Assembly: GCA_028714095.1 (NCBI GenBank)
Contig: JAQTMY010000002.1
Span: 264,636 to 328,635, forward strand
Reading direction: 5' to 3'
Length of the DNA stretch: 64,000 bases
Source: Candidatus Nanoarchaeia archaeon
Lineage (GTDB): Archaea > Nanobdellota > Nanobdellia > SCGC-AAA011-G17 > JACPNG01
The position numbers and the translations under genes are program-made. The notes beneath the pieces were generated by a model. The model was not told the DNA's origin. It did not search any database and saw only the letters and a list, made by a program, of their open reading frames with translations. Shown piece by piece: positions 50,119-59,626 of the stretch; position 1 is the stretch's first letter; every line of letters begins with the position of its first letter.

Positions 50119-51028
50119 GAAAAAAAGAATAAAAAGAGCGATATTTACAGTTCTTACAATTCTTATTATTTTTCTTGTATTCTTTGCGATAGCAGAAACC
50201 TTTTCCAGGGCAATAATAGGAAAAAGGCTTATTGTTACAGTTGAAGAATCAGGATTGTATTATTTTAATCCTAATCAGGAAGGATGGTATAGTTATTCAT
50301 TAAAGGTTCCAAAAGCAAGAATAAACAACATCGGAGCAAGAGGTTCTGATATAGAAGAAACAAACAAAACAAAGTATGTTTTCTTTGGAGATTCATTTAC
50401 TTTTGGGTGGGGCCTTAATGACAATGAAACAATTCCAGTATATTTTAATGAAGAAACAAAAAATCCTGTGATTAATTTTGGTAATGGCGGATATGGTTTA
50501 GACCATATGATAGAATCCTATAAGTTTCATAACTCTCTCTTCAAGGAAAACGATGTAATCTTGGTATTTCTCATAGAAGCAGATTTTTACAGGCCATTAA
50601 TTCCCTATCAAAAATCATTTGAAAAAGAAATGTTCTGGAAAGTAAAAGAAAAATCCTCTTTCATAGCCTGGACCTGGGCAACATCCCAGCATTTAATGGG
50701 TGCCCTAGAGGGAAAAGATGACATAAAAATAAAGGAAGAAAAAGATATTTTTATAGAAAATAGAGAAAAATTGCTTAGCTTTAATGATTTAGTGGAAGGT
50801 AACAATCAAAAATTAATTTATGTCTTCTATGAATACAACAAAACAAAGTATTCTTTAGATGCAGGGGCTTTCTGCAAGGAAAATAGCTTAAACTGTATAA
50901 CTGATATTTATGAGTTTACAAATAAGGTAGACCCAGGAATAAGATATATCTATGATGGCTCCCATCCTTCAAAAGAATCAAACAAAGAAGTAGCTACAGG
51001 AATAGCAAAATTTATAAACAACAATTAA
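50096..51028 (+). CDS. SGNH/GDSL hydrolase-like membrane-anchored protein
   Basis: N-terminal TM; VFFGDSFTFGWGLNDNETIPVYF, INFGNGGYGLDHMI, IYDGSHPSKESNKEVA. Confidence 0.8.
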   Translation: MKNMPRTRKKRIKRAIFTVLTILIIFLVFFAIAETFSRAIIGKRLIVTVEESGLYYFNPNQEGWYSYSLKVPKARINNIGARGSDIEETNKTKYVFFGDSFTFGWGLNDNETIPVYFNEETKNPVINFGNGGYGLDHMIESYKFHNSLFKENDVILVFLIEADFYRPLIPYQKSFEKEMFWKVKEKSSFIAWTWATSQHLMGALEGKDDIKIKEEKDIFIENREKLLSFNDLVEGNNQKLIYVFYEYNKTKYSLDAGAFCKENSLNCITDIYEFTNKVDPGIRYIYDGSHPSKESNKEVATGIAKFINNN

Positions 51029-51041
51029 ACAAAAATAAAAA

Positions 51042-51200
51042 ATGAATAACAAATCTTTAATTGGAGAATTTTTCCAGTTTCTAAAAGTAAGGAGAGCCTG
51101 GTGGTTGCTGCCAATTATAATAATGCTGCTTCTAGTCGGAGTCCTTATAATATTTGGACAATCCAGTGCATTAAGTTCTATAATATATGCTTTATTTTAG
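51042..51200 (+). CDS. DUF5989-like small membrane protein (52 aa)
   Basis: MNNKSLIGEFFQFLKVRRAWWLLPIIIMLLLVGVLIIFGQSSALSSIIYALF; below ORF-track cutoff. Confidence 0.75.
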   Translation: MNNKSLIGEFFQFLKVRRAWWLLPIIIMLLLVGVLIIFGQSSALSSIIYALF

Positions 51201-51237
51201 ACAAAAGCTATTAAAAATACAATATATCCTGAAAAAA

Positions 51238-52305
51238 ATGAAATATCTAGAAAGAAAAAAAATCAGGACTAAAAGAAGGGTTTTCTCAATAATCTTTATT
51301 CTTATCCTTATTTTATTTTTCTTATCTCTTCTAGAAGTTGGATTAAGAATCTTTTATCCCCAGACAAGTTCATTATTATCAAAAGAAGATTACATAAAAG
51401 CAAATGAAAAAATAACATTATACAATCCTCATCTTGAAAGGGACTATAGCTATACAGTTATAACCAACTCTGATAATATGAGAAACTCAAAAGAGTTTAG
51501 CCTAAATCACACAAATCCAAGAATAGTTTTACTTGGAGATTCTATGGCTTTTGGTCAGGGCGTTGAACAAGAAGAGATGTTTTCCAGCCTATTGGAAAAT
51601 AATTTTAAGGATTTAGAAGTATTAAACCTGGCAGTTCCTGGAACAGAAACCGCTGGTTATTACTCAAGATTAAATCAAAAGGGACTGAAATATAATCCCG
51701 ATGTAGTTATAGTTGCATTATTCATGGGCAACGATCTCAGGATGATAGGAAATATAACCTCAGATAATTTCACAATAAAATATATCCCCCCAAAACCCTT
51801 AAGCTTATTCCTGACAAGGAATGTCCAGTCATTAAAATTCCTATGGAGGTTTTTTTATCAAAGCAAGATTACCAAACCAATTGCTAATCTTCTTAACGTA
51901 AAAACAGAATCTAATCCAGTCCCTTTAATAATTGACGATGAAGAAAAACTACAACAATCATTAGAATTATTGGACAATAATCTTAAATATTTCAAAGAAA
52001 GCTCAGAAAAAAACAATTTCAAGCTTTTATTCCTGATAATACCTGCAAGAGAACAAGTAGATAAAACAAAACTAAGAGAATATCTTGAAAATATAAATCC
52101 AAGATATATTGAAGAATCTAGGATAAGAAAAGATATAATAAATACTCTAAACAAAAATAAAATTGATTATCTGGATGTAACACCAGACATGCAGAAACTG
52201 AACATAAACAATACGTTTTATTATAGTATAGATGGGCATTTAAACAAGGAAGGTCATAAGTTAATAGCTCGGCTACTGACAAAAAAATTAGAAAATGAAA
52301 TCTAA
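51238..52305 (+). CDS. Second SGNH/GDSL hydrolase-like membrane-anchored protein
   Basis: ORF 51187..52305, likely start ATG 51238; IVLLGDSMAFGQGVEQEEMFSSLL, SIDGHLNKEGHKLIA. Confidence 0.8.
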   Translation: MKYLERKKIRTKRRVFSIIFILILILFFLSLLEVGLRIFYPQTSSLLSKEDYIKANEKITLYNPHLERDYSYTVITNSDNMRNSKEFSLNHTNPRIVLLGDSMAFGQGVEQEEMFSSLLENNFKDLEVLNLAVPGTETAGYYSRLNQKGLKYNPDVVIVALFMGNDLRMIGNITSDNFTIKYIPPKPLSLFLTRNVQSLKFLWRFFYQSKITKPIANLLNVKTESNPVPLIIDDEEKLQQSLELLDNNLKYFKESSEKNNFKLLFLIIPAREQVDKTKLREYLENINPRYIEESRIRKDIINTLNKNKIDYLDVTPDMQKLNINNTFYYSIDGHLNKEGHKLIARLLTKKLENEI

Positions 52306-52987
52306 AAAATTCAACACAGAAAGGTATAATATTTTGCTTAATGACAAAAATGTCAGCTGGGAGCAGAAATTCAGGGTTTATCAGTCAATAAAAACCATTG
52401 GTAAAAACAAGAAAGTCTTGGATGTTGGTTGTTATGATGGTTATTTTGCAGAAAAAATAAAAGATATGGGCAATGATGTTCTTGGTTTGGATATCTCAGA
52501 ACAAGCAGTTAAGTTATGCAATCAGAGAGGAATTAAATGTATAGAAGCAGATCTTGAGGAAAGACTGCCATTAAAGGATAAAACCTTTGATGTTATCTAT
52601 GCTGGAGGCATTATAGAGCACGTGTTTGACACAGATAATTTTCTTAAAGAACTAAATAGAATCCTTAAATATAATGGAGTCTTGCTTTTGGACACTCCAA
52701 ACATAGCAGCACTTAACAAAAGGATAAAACTGCTTATGGGAAAAAATCCAGATACAGATATAGGCATATTCTCTCTGAATGGAAAGAAGAGCTCTGGCCA
52801 CATAAGGTATTTTACAATAAAAACCCTAGAAAAATTATTAAATAGAAATGGTTTTTCCATAACAGAATTCAAAACAGATTTCATCCTTTTTAACAGGTTT
52901 AGGCTGATAAAACTGGGAAAATTGTTCCCTAGACTGGGATGGACAATAATAATAAGAGCAAGGAAAAATGAAACCACTAAGGACTAA
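52295..52987 (+). CDS. Class I SAM methyltransferase
   Basis: VLDVGCYDGYFAEKIKDMGNDVLGLDISEQAVKL...FDVIYAGGIIEHVFDTDNFLKELNRILKYNGVLLLDTPN. Confidence 0.92.
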   Translation: MKSKKFNTERYNILLNDKNVSWEQKFRVYQSIKTIGKNKKVLDVGCYDGYFAEKIKDMGNDVLGLDISEQAVKLCNQRGIKCIEADLEERLPLKDKTFDVIYAGGIIEHVFDTDNFLKELNRILKYNGVLLLDTPNIAALNKRIKLLMGKNPDTDIGIFSLNGKKSSGHIRYFTIKTLEKLLNRNGFSITEFKTDFILFNRFRLIKLGKLFPRLGWTIIIRARKNETTKD

Positions 52988-54080
52988 GATATTGGATTTT
53001 ACAAGAAACCTTGTTTTAGAGATAGATTATTTTCCTCATAAATTTAAAAAAAATATAATACTGGATAACCCAAAAAAGTTTCTGTTGGTAGCTAACTGGT
53101 TGATAGGAGATTTAATTGTTTTAACTCCTTCAATAAAAGCAATCAATGAACAATATCCAAAAGCAAAAATAGACATAATAGTCTCAAAAGGAATGAAAGA
53201 TGTTCTTTCATTAAACCCAAGAATAAACAAGATATATGAAATAAACCAGGAAGAGATTGAAGAAAACCAGAGATGGCACTCTGAAAGATTAAAAGATGAA
53301 AAATACGATGTCGGAATTATTTTCTTTGAAGGAAACAAATCAACAAGTAAACTGTTAAGAGATGCAGGTATTCCAATAAGGGTTGGTTGTTCTAATTCTG
53401 GTATAAAAAGAGGTAAGGGTTATTATTTAACTAAAAAAACAAAACCAGACTGGAAGCAAAAACAGTATTTGTTTTATAATCTTGATGTGCTTAAAACATT
53501 AAATATATTTCCCAAGGAAATCAAACAGGAGATATTTGTAGACAAAGAAACAGAAAATAATGTCAAGAAAATAATGGGTTCTGGTTTTAAGATAGTAATC
53601 CATGCCTCTCCAAACCACAAAACTCATGAATGGGATAAAAAGAAATTTGCAGAACTAGCAGATTATTTGATAGAAACAAAAAAAGCAAAGATATTTTTTA
53701 CAGGATCTTCAAAAGACATAAACTCAAATAATGAGATAATTTCCCTAATGAAAAATAAAGCATCAAACCTAGCTAAAAATTCAATAAAGGATTTCTTTGC
53801 TGTCATTAAAAACTCTGACTTGGTAATAACTGTTGACACAGCAGCAATACATATAGCAGCAGCATTTAATATTCCACTTATTGTCTTAATGGGCGCAGGC
53901 CCCTATGAATTATGGAGACCCTACTCAAATAACTCTACTACTATATTTCACCCGGAAAAATGCACAGAATGCCGTTTTTACGAGTGTTTTAGGAAAGGTG
54001 AGAGGAATATGGAATGCATGAATTCTATAACAAAAGAAGAGGTTATTAATGCAGTAGATAAACTACTATCAAACAGCTAA
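52968..54080 (+). CDS. GT9 (heptosyltransferase-like) glycosyltransferase
   Basis: LLVANWLIGDLIVLTPSIKAINEQYPKAKIDIIVSKG, HASPNHKTHEWDKKKFAELADYL, DLVITVDTAAIHIAAAFNIPLIVLMG. Confidence 0.88.
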   Translation: MKPLRTKILDFTRNLVLEIDYFPHKFKKNIILDNPKKFLLVANWLIGDLIVLTPSIKAINEQYPKAKIDIIVSKGMKDVLSLNPRINKIYEINQEEIEENQRWHSERLKDEKYDVGIIFFEGNKSTSKLLRDAGIPIRVGCSNSGIKRGKGYYLTKKTKPDWKQKQYLFYNLDVLKTLNIFPKEIKQEIFVDKETENNVKKIMGSGFKIVIHASPNHKTHEWDKKKFAELADYLIETKKAKIFFTGSSKDINSNNEIISLMKNKASNLAKNSIKDFFAVIKNSDLVITVDTAAIHIAAAFNIPLIVLMGAGPYELWRPYSNNSTTIFHPEKCTECRFYECFRKGERNMECMNSITKEEVINAVDKLLSNS

Positions 54081-54125
54081 AACTCCACAACTATCTTTAA
54101 AAACCCTTTTTCTATCAAGAAAACA

Positions 54126-55655
54126 ATGAAAATAACCCTAATTTCAGTGTCTGTAACTCCTTCAGATCAGGGTATAAGGACTATGTCCAGTTTGTTAAAA
54201 AAACACAATCACAAGGTCCAGTTAATATTTCTTCCATACACAGAAAACTACAAAAAGTTATACAAAAAATCAGTACTAAAACAACTGTTAAAAAAATGCA
54301 GGGATTCAAAAATCATTGGAGTTTCTGCATATGCCTCAACAGCACCAAGAGCAGAGCAAATAATAAAATATCTTAAAAGACTTGAAATCCCAATTGTTTA
54401 TGGTGGAATCCACGCAACAATATCCCCAAAAGAATGCATTAAGCACTGTAATTTAGTTTGTGTTGGTGAAGGTGAAGATGCATTCCTAGAATTAGTTGAA
54501 AAATTAGAAAAAAAAGAAGATATTTCCAATGTCAAGAATTTCTGGATAAGATACAAGGATGTTATATTCAAGAATCCACCAAGGCCGTTAAGAGAAAATC
54601 TTGATGAACTGCCTTTTGCAGATTATGACATTGAAAATCATTATATTTTGGAAGGCGGCCAGATAATAAGATTTCAGCAAAGACATCTTGGGGGTTATAT
54701 TTTCTTCTTAACAGGAAGGGGTTGCCCTTATGGTTGTTCTTACTGCAGCAACAATTACTTAAATCAAATGTACAAAAACTTAGGAAGAACTTTAAGGTGG
54801 CACTCTCCAAGTTATATTATTGAAAACATTTTATATCTAAGAAAAAGATATTCTTCATTAAAGGTATTTGATATAAGGGATGATACTTTCTCTTTAAGAC
54901 CAATAAACCAGATAGAGGAATTTTGTAAGTTATATAAAGAAAAAGTAAAAATAAGATTTAAATGCCTTGCAGATCCAAAGACAGTAACAGAAGAAAAAAT
55001 AAGATTATTAAACGATGCAGGCTGCACAGATATCATCATAGGCATACAAGGTTCTGAAAGAGTCAATAAAGAAATCTATCTAAGAAACCAATCAGATGAA
55101 GACGTAAAAAGAGCAGCATCTATCTTGCATAAATTCCCAAAAATAGCAGTGATGTATGATGTTATAACCTGTAATCCTTATGAAACTAATCAGGATATTC
55201 TTAACCTAATTAATCTGATAAGAGAATTGCCTTCTCCATTTTATTTATCTGTAAATAATTTAGTATTTTTCACAGGGACCTACCTTTACCAGAAAGCAAA
55301 AACCGATGGTGTAATCAAGAAAGAAAAGGATTCAGCATCAACTCTAAATTACTGGGATAGGTTCAAGCACATAAAACTAAAAAAGAAAAATGAATATTTA
55401 GTTCTTATTTTAAATTTAATGAGGGGAACAGTAACAAGAAGACGAATCGGTTTAATTCCAAGATTTATTCTTAAGAGATTATTAACAGAAAAAAGAATTA
55501 AGTTCCATAGTAAGTTTAAGCTGCTTACCTACTTAATCGGTTACCTTGTTCAGTTATTTGATTTAATTAGAGAGCATATCCTTAAGCCAATATACAGAAA
55601 TCTGTTGCCAGTTCATGTAAAGGTCTGGTATGATAAAATAAGATATAGGGCCTAA
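54126..55655 (+). CDS. B12-binding-domain radical SAM protein
   Basis: VYGGIHATISPKECI, FFLTGRGCPYGCSYCSNNYLNQ. Confidence 0.92.
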   Translation: MKITLISVSVTPSDQGIRTMSSLLKKHNHKVQLIFLPYTENYKKLYKKSVLKQLLKKCRDSKIIGVSAYASTAPRAEQIIKYLKRLEIPIVYGGIHATISPKECIKHCNLVCVGEGEDAFLELVEKLEKKEDISNVKNFWIRYKDVIFKNPPRPLRENLDELPFADYDIENHYILEGGQIIRFQQRHLGGYIFFLTGRGCPYGCSYCSNNYLNQMYKNLGRTLRWHSPSYIIENILYLRKRYSSLKVFDIRDDTFSLRPINQIEEFCKLYKEKVKIRFKCLADPKTVTEEKIRLLNDAGCTDIIIGIQGSERVNKEIYLRNQSDEDVKRAASILHKFPKIAVMYDVITCNPYETNQDILNLINLIRELPSPFYLSVNNLVFFTGTYLYQKAKTDGVIKKEKDSASTLNYWDRFKHIKLKKKNEYLVLILNLMRGTVTRRRIGLIPRFILKRLLTEKRIKFHSKFKLLTYLIGYLVQLFDLIREHILKPIYRNLLPVHVKVWYDKIRYRA

Positions 55656-55689
55656 TAAATTATTTAAACTCTCCTAAGTCATAAAAACC

Positions 55690-56841
55690 ATGAGAATCTG
55701 CCATATCAACATGTTTTACTATCCAACCATTGGTGGGGTAGAGCAGGTTATGAGAGAATTTGCAGAGCGCCAAGTTAAAGAGGGCCATGAAGTTCATGTC
55801 TTTTGCTGTGATTCAGACAAATACAAAAGGATAGAAAAAAAAGAAGAAATCCTAAACGGAGTTCACATTCATAGACTAAGATATTGGTTTAAACTTTCAA
55901 TATTTACATACATATGGCCAAACCTATTACCTAGATTGTTAAAAGAAAAGAAATTTGATATTTATCATTCCCATGTTTCGGGTCATCTGTATATTCTACT
56001 AACAGGAATCGCTTCAAGAATAAAAAAAGGAAAACACATTCATACAACTCACTGTCCATGGACAGATGCTTCTTTCAGGCCTAAAATTCTTAAAATTCCT
56101 TTATGGATCAATGATAAATTCCTGAATAAACTTTCATTTAAGTTAATTGACAAGGTGATTTCCATAACACCATGGGAAGTCGATACCTTCCTAAAAAAAT
56201 ACTCAAAAGAAGAAAAGATAAAAGTAATTCCAAACGGAATGGATAAAATATTGTTCAAAAAAGTTATTCCTAACAATTTCAAGAAAAACAACAACATTAA
56301 AGACAAATTAGTTTTATTTTTTGGCAGGTTAAATCCAACAAAAGGTCCGGAAGTTCTCGCCAAGGCAGCAATAGAAATAACAAAAGAAAGAAAAGACATT
56401 GATTTCTTGTGGGTTGGTCCTGATGAAGGCAAGGCAAAGGAAGTTGAAGATCTAATTAAAGATTATAAGAACATGAAATACTTGGGACCGATAAGAGGAA
56501 AAGATAAGATAGCCGAAATGTTGCAGGCAGCAGACGTTTATGTTTTACCAAGTTACAGAGAAGGCCTACCCTTAACTTTATTTGAAGCAATGGCTGCCGG
56601 ATTACCTATAGTTGCCTGTCCAGTAAATGGAGTTCCTTATGAGATGAAAGATCCTGATAATGGTTATTTCATTAATTATGGGGATATTAATGCATTAAAG
56701 GAAAAAATACTAAAAATATTAGACAATCCAGAAATAGCAAAGAAAATGTCTAAGAATAATATTGAAAAATCAAAGAGCTATGATTGGGATATTATTTATA
56801 AAAAATATATGGAAGAATATCAAAAACTAGTCAAGATATAA
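55690..56841 (+). CDS. GT4 glycosyltransferase
   Basis: YPTIGGVEQVMREFAERQVKEGHEVHVF, VIPNGMDKILFKK, LFFGRLNPTKGPEVLAKA, SYREGLPLTLFEAMAAGLPIVACPVNGVPYEM. Confidence 0.95.
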   Translation: MRICHINMFYYPTIGGVEQVMREFAERQVKEGHEVHVFCCDSDKYKRIEKKEEILNGVHIHRLRYWFKLSIFTYIWPNLLPRLLKEKKFDIYHSHVSGHLYILLTGIASRIKKGKHIHTTHCPWTDASFRPKILKIPLWINDKFLNKLSFKLIDKVISITPWEVDTFLKKYSKEEKIKVIPNGMDKILFKKVIPNNFKKNNNIKDKLVLFFGRLNPTKGPEVLAKAAIEITKERKDIDFLWVGPDEGKAKEVEDLIKDYKNMKYLGPIRGKDKIAEMLQAADVYVLPSYREGLPLTLFEAMAAGLPIVACPVNGVPYEMKDPDNGYFINYGDINALKEKILKILDNPEIAKKMSKNNIEKSKSYDWDIIYKKYMEEYQKLVKI

Positions 56842-57546
56842 ACTAACATCCTTAGCTTCACTAAAATGGAAAGCTTTCTTTCTTAATAAACAATTATGAC
56901 ATTTTCCACAATGAACTGGTTTATTTTTTTTAAAACCCCCGCCACTATAACAGCTATAGGTATATTCCCATGGAACTTTAAGTTTAGTTCCGATTTCAAC
57001 AACCTCTGGTTTATCTTTATCTATAAAAGGAGCTAATATTTTATATCCTCCATGGAAAGTAGCCTCTTCGCCAAGTAAATTTAATTTCTCCAGAAATTCA
57101 GGAGTTGTATCTTTCAGTTGAACCTGTCCTTCGTCTTTTATTCCAAGATAAACATCCCATCGTTCCTTAGTGGAAATAAACAAAGACTCAGCATGACTTA
57201 ATCCAATTAAACCAAAAACAGCATTTCTGCAGGGAACCCAATATAATATTTCATTTTCCTGTTCTTGTCTAATATTCTTTAGATTTTCCTCCTTCGCTCT
57301 AGGAATTTTCTCTTTCCTGTTAATCAAAGAAGTACTTATCTCTCCTAACCATCTTAAATCAATTTCTTTAAATTCTGCTTTAAGTTCAGAAGCAATTTTC
57401 TTGACACAAAACCGTTCTTCTTTTAGTGGTTTTTGATTATAATTAAAGAATAACAGCATCATTTTTTTAGGTTTCATAGACTTTACTTTATATGCAACAG
57501 CAGTACTATCTAAACCACCAGAGCATAAAATTATTGCATTATTCAT
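56827..57546 (-). CDS. queC: 7-cyano-7-deazaguanine synthase
   Basis: AIILCSGGLDSTAVAYK, WVPCRNAVFGLIGLSHAES, CYSGGGFKKNKPVHCGKCHNCLLRKKAF. Confidence 0.92.
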   Translation of the reverse strand: MNNAIILCSGGLDSTAVAYKVKSMKPKKMMLLFFNYNQKPLKEERFCVKKIASELKAEFKEIDLRWLGEISTSLINRKEKIPRAKEENLKNIRQEQENEILYWVPCRNAVFGLIGLSHAESLFISTKERWDVYLGIKDEGQVQLKDTTPEFLEKLNLLGEEATFHGGYKILAPFIDKDKPEVVEIGTKLKVPWEYTYSCYSGGGFKKNKPVHCGKCHNCLLRKKAFHFSEAKDVSLYLD

Positions 57547-57598
57547 GTTTATTTTGGAACAGAAAAAACCTTATAAATCTATACCTTAGTCTAATTAG

Positions 57599-57793
57599 AT
57601 GGAAAAAGAGCTTAAAGACTTAAAACCCGGAGAAAAGATTAATTTTGAGGGTAATACCTACATTGTAAAAGAGATTGAAGTTTCAAATATAGGGAAACAC
57701 GGAAGATCAAAATGCAGGTTGATTGTTATTTCTTCAAACAAAGAAGAAAAAATCTTAGTAAGACTTTCTGACATGAAAGCAGAACTAATATGA
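57599..57793 (+). CDS. Mini eIF5A-like protein (single SH3-like domain with GKHG loop)
   Basis: LKDLKPGEKINFEGNTYIVKEIEVSNIGKHGRSKCRLIVISSNKEEKILVRLSDMKAELI aligns by eye with aIF5A domain I. Confidence 0.75.
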   Translation: MEKELKDLKPGEKINFEGNTYIVKEIEVSNIGKHGRSKCRLIVISSNKEEKILVRLSDMKAELI

Positions 57794-58701
57794 TCCATAT
57801 TATTATAGCTTCTTATAACGAGCCAAAATCAACAGAAAAAGCAATTAATGTATTTCTTAATAAGAACATTCCAAAACCTTTTGAAATAATTGTTTCAGAT
57901 CCTTTTCCAGAAGTTGAAGAGTATTTAATAAATAAGTTTGGTAAAAAAATAAGATTTTTCCAGGATCCTGATGAAGGTAAGTCCTTTGCTTTAAACATGA
58001 TTCTTGAAGAAATCTACTCTGAAAACAAAAACGATATTATTATATTTACAGATGGAGATGTTTATGTCTCAGAAAATTCTGTAAATGAAATCCTGGATAA
58101 GTTCAATGATCCAGAAATTGGTTTAGTTTGCGGCCATCCTATTTCCTTAAACCCAAGAAATGAAAAATATGGTTATTTTTCCCATTTGTTTTTTGATGAG
58201 ATGAATTTAACCAGGAAAAAACTAAGTGAAAAAAAAGAATTCTTTGAAGTCTCTGGCTACTTATTTGCAATAAGAAACGGGATAATCAAAAATTTCCCAG
58301 TTGAAAGCTCAGAAGACAACATAATTCCTATTTTATTATGGAATAAAGGATACAAACTAAGTTACGCTGAAGAAGCAAAAGTTTATGTTTTAAACCCCCA
58401 GAATGAAAAAGACTGGATAACCCAGAAAAAAAGAAACATTAAGGGACATATTGCTTTGGAAAAATTAGTTGATAAGATGCCTGAAAGAAAAAATACTTTT
58501 TTACAGGAAGCTTTCAGGGGTTTTAAGATTATGTTCAGGCATCCAAAAAACATTAAAGAATTTTCCTGGTTAATTAGTTCTGCATTTCTAAGACTAAAAG
58601 CCTGGAGACTGGCTAAAAAAGATCTGAAAAAAGGAAAAGAATACAAAGATGGTTGGCGTGGTTATGAAGGTGAAACTAATTCAACAAAACCTTTGGACTA
58701 A
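57790..58701 (+). CDS. GT2 glycosyltransferase
   Basis: IHIIIASYNEPKSTEKAINVFL, DIIIFTDGDVYVSENSVNEILDKF, GLVCGHPI. Confidence 0.88.
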   Translation: MIHIIIASYNEPKSTEKAINVFLNKNIPKPFEIIVSDPFPEVEEYLINKFGKKIRFFQDPDEGKSFALNMILEEIYSENKNDIIIFTDGDVYVSENSVNEILDKFNDPEIGLVCGHPISLNPRNEKYGYFSHLFFDEMNLTRKKLSEKKEFFEVSGYLFAIRNGIIKNFPVESSEDNIIPILLWNKGYKLSYAEEAKVYVLNPQNEKDWITQKKRNIKGHIALEKLVDKMPERKNTFLQEAFRGFKIMFRHPKNIKEFSWLISSAFLRLKAWRLAKKDLKKGKEYKDGWRGYEGETNSTKPLD

Positions 58702-58731
58702 ACAAATCTTTATAAACCAAAATTATTTCTC

Positions 58732-59547
58732 ATGGAGAACCTGAAAGACCTTATTATAAAATTAGATTCTAAGAGTTTTAAAACTTTAACTAAAAAATTT
58801 ATGGAGGAGAATCCAATGAAAAAGCTAACCGATGGGGTTTGGCCTCAAGAATCAATTGTTCCCATCTATTTATTTTCTTTATATGTAGAATTCTCTATCC
58901 TAGAGATTATTGAATTTAAAGATAAAGAAAAGTATCTAAAAAAACTGAGGGATGGGTTAGACCAATTAGCTAAACTAAGTGAACTTAATCAACTTTCTAA
59001 TGGGATTTCACCACTAGTAATTAATTCCACTGCACATTTAGAAAAAATTGAGTATAAACCATACCAAATTGGGAGTGTCATGCTCAATTTAGAAGAACTC
59101 AACCGAGGATATCTCAGATCAGAAGAAGAAAAAACATGTTTATATGACCTCTGTCAAACCTTCTGTGATGTTATGAATCTTATTTTCACTTCAGGAAAAC
59201 TCAAACTATACCGAAAATTAGGAAAAAGAAAAGACATTTTCGACAGGAAAAGCAGTAAACACATCCCACTAAACGATCTTTTCAAAACTACAATTTTTAA
59301 AATAGGACCAAAGATTGATCTTGGTGATTTAAAAAATTTAATAAAATGTATTCCTAATAGCCACCAATTTCAAAGAGTACCTTGGATTGCAAATTTAATT
59401 GAAGATGAACCACTTCAATTTGAAATAATGCAATATTTAGTATTAAGGTATAGAGATCCAAGGTTCATAGAAGAAGTGAAAAAAGGGCAGAAGGGGGAAT
59501 ACGGATGGTATATGGCTCCAGGTATGATTAGAAAGTTGAATCTTTAA
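58732..59547 (+). CDS. Hypothetical protein (271 aa, no recognised family)
   Basis: Intact ORF with TATA-like TTTATAAACC about 20 nt upstream of ATG. Confidence 0.65.
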   Translation: MENLKDLIIKLDSKSFKTLTKKFMEENPMKKLTDGVWPQESIVPIYLFSLYVEFSILEIIEFKDKEKYLKKLRDGLDQLAKLSELNQLSNGISPLVINSTAHLEKIEYKPYQIGSVMLNLEELNRGYLRSEEEKTCLYDLCQTFCDVMNLIFTSGKLKLYRKLGKRKDIFDRKSSKHIPLNDLFKTTIFKIGPKIDLGDLKNLIKCIPNSHQFQRVPWIANLIEDEPLQFEIMQYLVLRYRDPRFIEEVKKGQKGEYGWYMAPGMIRKLNL

Positions 59548-59583
59548 AGTCTATAGTTGATAGACTAAATTAGTCCAATTTAT

Positions 59584-59607
59584 AAGTCCCACTATGGGAC
59601 TTTTTTT
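59584..59607 (+). terminator. Hairpin plus T-run, intrinsic-terminator-like
   Basis: AAGTCCC-actat-GGGACTT followed by a run of T; a second hairpin AGTCTAT-agttg-ATAGACT at 59548-59566. Confidence 0.55.
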
Positions 59608-59626
59608 ATATCTCAAGTATATACAT

